Origin: Rubrobacteraceae bacterium
GTDB taxonomy: Bacteria > Actinomycetota > Rubrobacteria > Rubrobacterales > Rubrobacteraceae
Reading direction: 5' to 3'
Length of the DNA stretch: 9,952 nt
Assembly: GCA_021156345.1 (NCBI GenBank)
Contig: JAJNDJ010000080.1
Coordinates: forward strand, 1-9,952
Notes under the pieces: model-generated
What the model was told of the DNA's origin: nothing
Databases searched by the model: none
Seen by the model: only the letters and a program-made list of their open reading frames with translations
In this document: piece by piece, positions 6,525 to 9,952 of the stretch
How the letters are laid out: each line of letters begins with the position of its first letter
How positions within the stretch are numbered: position 1 is the stretch's first letter
Translations under genes and position numbers: made by a program

Positions 6525-8326
6525 TATACCGTCATCATCTTTGTGGACCAACGGTTGGTACACGGTTGGTCTACGAACACTCCATGAGTACACCTCCGAG
6601 GTGCATTACTTGTTGCCGCAGTGTCCAAAGGCTCAATGTATGTCCCCGGTACTGACGGGGTTACAGAAGTACAAAGAGCGCCGCTGACATCGTACCCTTC
6701 GGTGGTGGGCGTCACTTCGAGCCGCAACATCCGATAGGTTCTGCTCTTCTCCTCGCCTGTGAGACTATCTAGGGCTTCGGGCACCATCTCGGCCATCGAC
6801 TCTAGGAGGGCATCTCGGTCCTGTTCGAGGTCCTGCACGCGCCGTCTGTGGTTCTTAAGGGCAGCTAGCTCCCGCTCCGCTATCCTGCGGGTATTGTCTA
6901 AATCCCTGAGCTTGGAGCCGAGCTCTTCCAAGCTCATCAGCCCGGCAGCCTGCTGGTCCTGGTAAGCACTGCGCCGCTGGGCACAGTCGGCGATCTTTTG
7001 TGCCCAGAGTTCCGTCTCGTGATTTGGATTCTGCGCCTGGCTAGTTCGCTCCTCTTCTATCAGACGTTCCATGCCGACTCGTATCGTCTCAGGGTCTCGC
7101 AAGAGGGTAGATACGAACGTCCACACGACGCGCTCGGCCTCGGTGGCTCTCACGGCCCTTTGGGTGCAGTCACACTCCCGCCCGCGGTCCTTGCGTTGGT
7201 TGCATACATAGTAATGATAGTTGGCACCGTTGCCCCGTGAAGTTGCGGTGTGGGTAGTCATAATCCAGCCGCACGAGCAGCGCAGCAGCCCACGCAGCTC
7301 CCACTTCCGCGCTAGACGTTTTCGCTCCGGCGCTCTGCTCGCCGCCAGGGCCGCGTGTGCCTGATCTACCAACCCGCGTGGAAGGTGGGCCGGGACAGGC
7401 ACCGCCGTTCTCTCTTCCTTGGGACGGATACGGGTGGTGGTAGCTTTCCTATAGCGCCGCCCCCCATTCCCGTCGGGCTCCGAGACAGAATGCTCTGAGG
7501 TGCGCTTTCGCCCGAACCACCAAACGCCGTATTCGGCATCCTCATTAAGGCGGGCCAGTACCTCTGCAGAGACCAACTCGGCGATCTCCTTAAAGGTGTG
7601 GGCCTTATAAAGGTCGCTTCGCAGTATCTGCTCCAGAGTCCGGCGCGGCCACAGTGGATCGCCCGTCGGTGATGGCGTGCCTTCATCATGGAGCCGTGTC
7701 TGGATCGCCTGCGGTCCGAGCCCCTCAGCAGCCAAACGGAAGATTCTGTCGGCCACCACCATCTCCGGCTCGTACACCATTAGCCCGTCGCCCGCCGTGT
7801 TATAGCGGAAGCCGTACGGCGGCTTCGGCCCCCTGAGAATCTTGCCCTCGCGGGCCTTGCGGAGCTTCCCTCGCCTACTGCGCTCTGCCGTTTTCGCTCT
7901 CTCGAACTTGCTGAGCTGGTCGAGTATGCCGTCGGTGAGTTCACCCTCCGGGCTGCCGTCTCCCCTATCGTTTAGTGACCTGAGTTCGCAGCCATGCTCC
8001 TCGAACTCGCGTCGCAGGAGGTAGGTGTAGGCGGGTTCGCGGCTGAAACGGTCCCTATCCTGTGCCAGCACCACAGAGACGCCGCCACCGGCCACTAGAT
8101 CCCGCACGCGGTCCATGCCTGGTCTCTCAAGGCTCGCGCCGCTCTGTCCGGGGTCCACTACCTCCTCTAAGACCTCGTAGCCTTCACGGGCGGCGTACTC
8201 CCGTAGGGCCTCAAGCTGCTGGGCGAGTGAGTAGCCGGAGCGGGCTTGTTCGTCTGTGGAGACGCGGGCGTAGAGGATGGCCCAGAGGACAGCTCTCTTG
8301 AGGCCGTGGCCGTTCGTGTTAGGCAT
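6506..8326 (-). CDS. Large serine recombinase (site-specific integrase/invertase superfamily)
   Basis: A 606-residue recombinase that cuts and rejoins DNA through a covalent Ser intermediate. The resolvase domain starts with ILYARVSTDEQ (17-27), with nucleophile Ser23. DRDRFSRE (90-97) carries the active-site Arg residues, and GSPEGELTDGILDQLSKFER (124-143) is the helix leading to the long E helix. The recombinase domain (about 165-260) contains GPKPPYGFRY. A zinc ribbon follows, with Cys350, Cys352, Cys375 and Cys385/387 (LLRCSCGWIM, YYVCNQRK). A coiled coil lies at about 440-515, as in large serine integrases that control integration versus excision. Residues after about 560 look like an extension read through DNA rich in inverted repeats. 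The ATG is 2 bases after the stop of the XRE gene, with GGGAAG overlapping that stop, so both form one operon. Size and domains suggest a mobile-element integrase. Confidence 0.95.
   Translation of the reverse strand: MPNTNGHGLKRAVLWAILYARVSTDEQARSGYSLAQQLEALREYAAREGYEVLEEVVDPGQSGASLERPGMDRVRDLVAGGGVSVVLAQDRDRFSREPAYTYLLRREFEEHGCELRSLNDRGDGSPEGELTDGILDQLSKFERAKTAERSRRGKLRKAREGKILRGPKPPYGFRYNTAGDGLMVYEPEMVVADRIFRLAAEGLGPQAIQTRLHDEGTPSPTGDPLWPRRTLEQILRSDLYKAHTFKEIAELVSAEVLARLNEDAEYGVWWFGRKRTSEHSVSEPDGNGGRRYRKATTTRIRPKEERTAVPVPAHLPRGLVDQAHAALAASRAPERKRLARKWELRGLLRCSCGWIMTTHTATSRGNGANYHYYVCNQRKDRGRECDCTQRAVRATEAERVVWTFVSTLLRDPETIRVGMERLIEEERTSQAQNPNHETELWAQKIADCAQRRSAYQDQQAAGLMSLEELGSKLRDLDNTRRIAERELAALKNHRRRVQDLEQDRDALLESMAEMVPEALDSLTGEEKSRTYRMLRLEVTPTTEGYDVSGALCTSVTPSVPGTYIEPLDTAATSNAPRRCTHGVFVDQPCTNRWSTKMMTVYCPLYL
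6543..6574. other. Candidate attachment site for the serine recombinase (nested inverted and direct repeats)
   Basis: GTGGACCAAC (6543-6552) and GTTGGTCTAC (6565-6574) are inverted copies with nine of ten bases paired and a 12-base spacer centred on GT at 6558-6559. Nested within are the palindrome ACCAAC-G-GTTGGT (6547-6559) and a direct repeat GGTTGGT at 6553-6559 and 6564-6570, period 11. The block lies inside the last 22 codons of the recombinase. Large serine integrases use short sites with imperfect inverted arms around a central dinucleotide, usually beside their own gene, so this is a good candidate. No second copy was found in the window. Confidence 0.4.
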
Positions 8327-8328
8327 GA

Positions 8329-8544
8329 TTACTTCCCTATAAGTTCGGTGGGGTCTACACCGAGGGCATTGGCGAGCTTGCGGATGGTGTCCGGGTGTGC
8401 GCCGCTTTTGCCAAGCTCATACGTGCTGATTAGGTTGCGATGGACGCCGCTCTTCTCAGCAAGGTCGCCAATAAGCCATAGGCGGCTTTCGCGTAGCCTC
8501 CGCAGTTTCTCGCCATCTATTCGCATCAGTGTATGTGTACCCAT
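8329..8544 (-). CDS. XRE-family helix-turn-helix transcriptional regulator
   Basis: A 71-residue single-domain Cro/C1-type DNA-binding protein. The helix-turn-helix spans about residues 24-45: LIGDLAEKSGVHRNLIS, then TYELGKSGAHPDTIRKLANA and ALGVDPTELI. There is no ligand-binding or oligomerisation domain beyond this, as is common for small phage or plasmid repressors and antitoxin-like regulators. AAGGA lies 8 bases before the ATG; Met7 is a possible second start. It is the first gene of an operon with the serine recombinase, which starts 2 bases after its stop. It probably controls recombinase expression and its own promoter, where a palindrome and direct repeats are found (8573-8611). Confidence 0.92.
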   Translation of the reverse strand: MGTHTLMRIDGEKLRRLRESRLWLIGDLAEKSGVHRNLISTYELGKSGAHPDTIRKLANALGVDPTELIGK

Positions 8545-8572
8545 TTACCGTGTCCTTTCTCAGCTATTTTCG

Positions 8573-8611
8573 TTGTAAAAACAGTGTATAACACTTGTAA
8601 AACTATTGCAA
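8573..8611 (-). promoter_or_regulatory. Promoter and probable operator of the regulator-recombinase operon
   Basis: Read on the minus strand, TTGCAA (8606-8611) and TACACT (8583-8588) make a -35/-10 pair with 17 bases of spacing, upstream of the XRE gene start at 8544. AGTGT-ATA-ACACT (8583-8595) is a perfect palindrome covering the -10. On the plus strand, TTGTAAAA occurs at 8573-8580 and 8595-8602, 22 bases apart (about two helical turns). This arrangement fits repression by the XRE protein; the binding itself is inferred. Confidence 0.5.
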
Positions 8612-8699
8612 GCGTGAGATACTACGTGTGCCAGAGAGAAGGAAATGGCCCCGCAGGTGGTTGCACACCCCGGAGCCCGGCCCACAGGGAGGAGCCCCT

Positions 8700-8861
8700 A
8701 TGGACACCAACAGAGTACCGCAACCTCGGCACGATGACGACAGCGTAGAGGCGCACTACGCCTGCCTCGAGCGCCCCCACGCCTGCATGGACGGCTGGGT
8801 GTTCCTTGGCCGCGTTGTCGAGTCCGAGCAAGCGCGTGCCGTGCCGCCGCTGCGCGGATAG
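8700..8861 (+). CDS. Small Cys-containing protein, possible zinc ribbon with frame-shifted tail
   Basis: A 53-residue protein starting at ATG 8700. AGGGAGGAG at 8686-8694 with 5 bases of spacing favours this start over an upstream GTG at 8628. The body has C-L-E-R-P-H-A-C-M-D-G-W-V-F-L-G, a Cys/His-rich knuckle followed by a GWVFLG strand, as seen in small zinc-binding proteins. The given frame ends AVPPLRG at 8861. The next frame over the same DNA (8834-8868) reads KRVPCRRCADSR and stops at 8866-8868, which would supply the missing CxxC half of a zinc ribbon. A one-base indel between about 8815 and 8838 is therefore likely. If so, the gene is broken or misread. Function unknown. Confidence 0.55.
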   Translation: MDTNRVPQPRHDDDSVEAHYACLERPHACMDGWVFLGRVVESEQARAVPPLRG

Positions 8862-8885
8862 CCGGTAGCTCCACCCCGATAAGCC

Positions 8886-8987
8886 ATGGAACTACCACCA
8901 GCGAGGGACCCTACCAGCCTCGACCAGCGATTCAGCAGTTGGGTTGACCCAACTCTTCAACTACTACTTCGAGGAGGAGAAGAATGA
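8886..8987 (+). CDS. Possible 33-residue leader-like open frame overlapping the next gene by ATGA
   Basis: ATG 8886 runs to TGA 8985-8987, which overlaps the ATG of the next small gene at 8984 in an ATGA arrangement typical of coupled translation. The product starts MELPPARDPTSLDQRF and has no recognised family. No ribosome site precedes its ATG, so it may be fortuitous; the overlap is its main support. Confidence 0.25.
   Translation: MELPPARDPTSLDQRFSSWVDPTLQLLLRGGEE
8937..8954. promoter_or_regulatory. 18-base palindrome AGTTGGGT-TG-ACCCAACT
   Basis: Perfect 8-base arms with a 2-base centre lie 30 bases upstream of the ATG at 8984. The palindrome could be an operator or, in RNA, a hairpin near the ribosome site. 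Its GTTGG/CCAAC arms loosely recall the candidate attachment site at 6543-6574, but there is no extended match. Confidence 0.4.
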
Positions 8988-9204
8988 CGGAGCAAAAGAG
9001 CACCACGACCATCGAGGTGCTCCCGCCGGCGCGAAGATGTGTCGTGTCGGGCTGGCAACCCACCATCGAGGTGCTCCCGCCGGCGCGAAGATGTGCCGTG
9101 TCGGGCTGGCAACCCTCTGGTTCGCCACACTGCTCGGGATCTGCGGACTACTGCTCGTCCGGCGTCTGCTGGGTGACGCACCGCTGGAGCCGCACGAAAA
9201 GTAG
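8984..9204 (+). pseudogene. Small single-pass membrane protein, disrupted by a tandem duplication and frame break
   Basis: The ATG at 8984 has an excellent AGGAGG at 8972-8977. Its frame reads MTEQKSTTTIEVLPPARRC, then two copies of an 18-residue unit, and then runs on as unlikely sequence through the sortase gene to 9346. In the frame one base back, the DNA after the second repeat reads GLATLWFATLLGICGLLLV, then RRLLGDAPLEPHEK, and stops at 9202-9204. That is a clear transmembrane helix with a basic stop-transfer sequence. The likely ancestor is a protein of about 50 residues with the N-terminus of the first frame and the membrane tail of the second. Removing two bases (one GT of TGTGTC) at the repeat junction restores it. 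Its stop lies 13 bases from the convergent sortase stop. Family unknown. Confidence 0.5.
9008..9115 (+). repeat. Tandem duplication of 54 bp, two copies
   Basis: Copies 9008-9061 and 9062-9115 differ at only one base (GTGTCGTG against GTGCCGTG). The period is 54 bases, 18 codons, so the duplication keeps the frame. In the frame from 8984 the unit is TIEVLPPARRC(V/A)VSGWQP. Near-identity means it is recent, or an assembly artefact. Confidence 0.95.
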
Positions 9205-9217
9205 CCCCTGGATCGGA

Positions 9218-9952
9218 CTACACCCTTTCGGCGCGGACGATGTACCTGACGAACCAGTTGGGACCGGGGGTCCAGTAGTCCCCATAGTCTTCGATGCACG
9301 TCTGCAAAGAGACCACGTCGTCGCCAGTGGGCGCGGTCACGGTTAGATCTGTAGGTGACACCTCGAAGATCTCGCTAACAGCGTAGGTGTAGGTCGTACC
9401 GTTCGAGTCGGTGAGTAAGATCTGATCTCCCTGAACCAGATTGGGCAGGTTCCAGAATACGTGGTCGCTCGGCGTGCCAGGGTATCCTATCCTGTGACCG
9501 GCTATGTAGGTGTTGGAGCCAGGAACCCACGGATAGCCAGTGCCAGGAACGTGCCCCGCCCCCTGCGAGAGGCTCGCCTCTGAAACGCCCTCGACAACGG
9601 GAATGTCGGAGATACCCATAGCGGGAACACTCAGAGACATCATCGTGTCTGCAGGCGCAGAAGCCGATGCCGGTGCTGAGCCAGACGCAGACGCCGAGTC
9701 GGACGCTTTATCTGGCACGGGATCGGGTTCCTCAACGGCCCGCTCTATCTGATTCGCCTTGCTTTCAGGTTCTGTCTTGTCCGCCGTCTTGGCCGCGGTC
9801 TGTGCGACGGCCTCCGGGGTAGCCTCCTGCGCCCCGGTAGGCTGGATGGCCCCCTTGGCAGGCTGGGCGTCAACCCTTTTGAGCATCTCCGTACCGGCAA
9901 GAGCGAACGTGCCGATAGCAAGGAGCGTAATGACGCCAAATGTAAATAGACC
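9218..9952 (-). CDS. Class E-type sortase (N-terminus beyond the right window edge)
   Basis: A transpeptidase that cleaves LPXTG-like sorting signals at the outer membrane face and joins surface proteins to the envelope. The frame continues to the window edge, so the Met at 9886 is internal. The 22 residues before it (FGVITLLAIGTFALAG) form an N-terminal membrane anchor, so the protein is exported and membrane-bound. A long Ala/Ser/Glu/Pro-rich linker follows. Numbering from that Met, the sortase domain starts near residue 83 with LSVPAMGISDIPVVEG. The catalytic residues are His131 in YIAGHRIG, Cys197 in VVSLQTCIED, and probably Arg214 in WFVRYIVRAE at the C-terminus. PWVPGSNTYIAGHR and FWNLPNLVQGDQI are typical of class E and related actinobacterial sortases. 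No substrate with a sorting signal is visible nearby. The gene converges on the 8984-9204 pseudogene. Confidence 0.9.
   Translation of the reverse strand, partial: GLFTFGVITLLAIGTFALAGTEMLKRVDAQPAKGAIQPTGAQEATPEAVAQTAAKTADKTEPESKANQIERAVEEPDPVPDKASDSASASGSAPASASAPADTMMSLSVPAMGISDIPVVEGVSEASLSQGAGHVPGTGYPWVPGSNTYIAGHRIGYPGTPSDHVFWNLPNLVQGDQILLTDSNGTTYTYAVSEIFEVSPTDLTVTAPTGDDVVSLQTCIEDYGDYWTPGPNWFVRYIVRAERV

Noticed and set aside
6644..6660. CCCCG/CGGGG hairpin in the recombinase 3' region as an attachment arm
   Set aside because: Short arms in GC-rich coding DNA, not shared with the other inverted repeats nearby.
9008..9115. Two-copy repeat as the start of a CRISPR array
   Set aside because: The units are directly adjacent with no spacer and continue an open frame; it is a simple tandem duplication.

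Overview
The window looks like chromosomal DNA of a GC-rich, Rubrobacter-like actinobacterium. This is inferred from the high GC at third codon positions, TTG and GTG starts behind strong AGGAGG sites, a class E-type sortase, and ISL3-type transposase debris. The sequence alone does not prove a genus.

Left part (1-3065, minus strand): metabolic genes for gamma-glutamyl and arginine compounds. A gamma-glutamyltransferase (394-1944) overlaps by 8 bases a TTG-started arginase that runs off the left edge (1-401). A PuuD-type gamma-glutamyl hydrolase (2262-3065) lies upstream on the same strand, separated by a 317-base gap with no recognisable gene. Together they suggest nitrogen salvage from gamma-glutamyl amides or peptides and arginine.

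Middle (3066-5994): an 800-base non-coding stretch carries a decayed ISL3-type transposase fragment. It is followed on the plus strand by a TTG-started flavin reductase-like protein (3865-4482), a SnoaL/NTF2-like gene broken by a one-base frameshift (4534-4931) and a 69-residue helical protein (4948-5157). A small membrane protein converges from the minus strand (5168-5479), and an 88-residue plus-strand protein follows (5728-5994).

Recombination region (5995-8700): a tyrosine-integrase C-terminal relic that has lost its catalytic Tyr ends in a hairpin. Next to it lies an XRE regulator plus large serine recombinase operon on the minus strand (8544 to 6506). The regulator has a promoter with an overlapping palindrome and paired direct repeats. 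The 3' end of the recombinase gene contains nested inverted repeats that are good candidates for its attachment site, and just outside lies what may be a truncated host gene start.

Right part (8700-9952): very small plus-strand genes behind strong ribosome-binding sites. One is a putative zinc-ribbon protein whose CxxC tail lies in another frame. Another is a small membrane protein with an in-frame 54-bp tandem duplication and a frame break. They converge on a class E-type sortase that runs off the right edge. No clearly new multi-gene system is visible. The most useful observations are the candidate attachment site inside the recombinase gene, the promoter/operator of its regulator, and three separate frame breaks in small genes.
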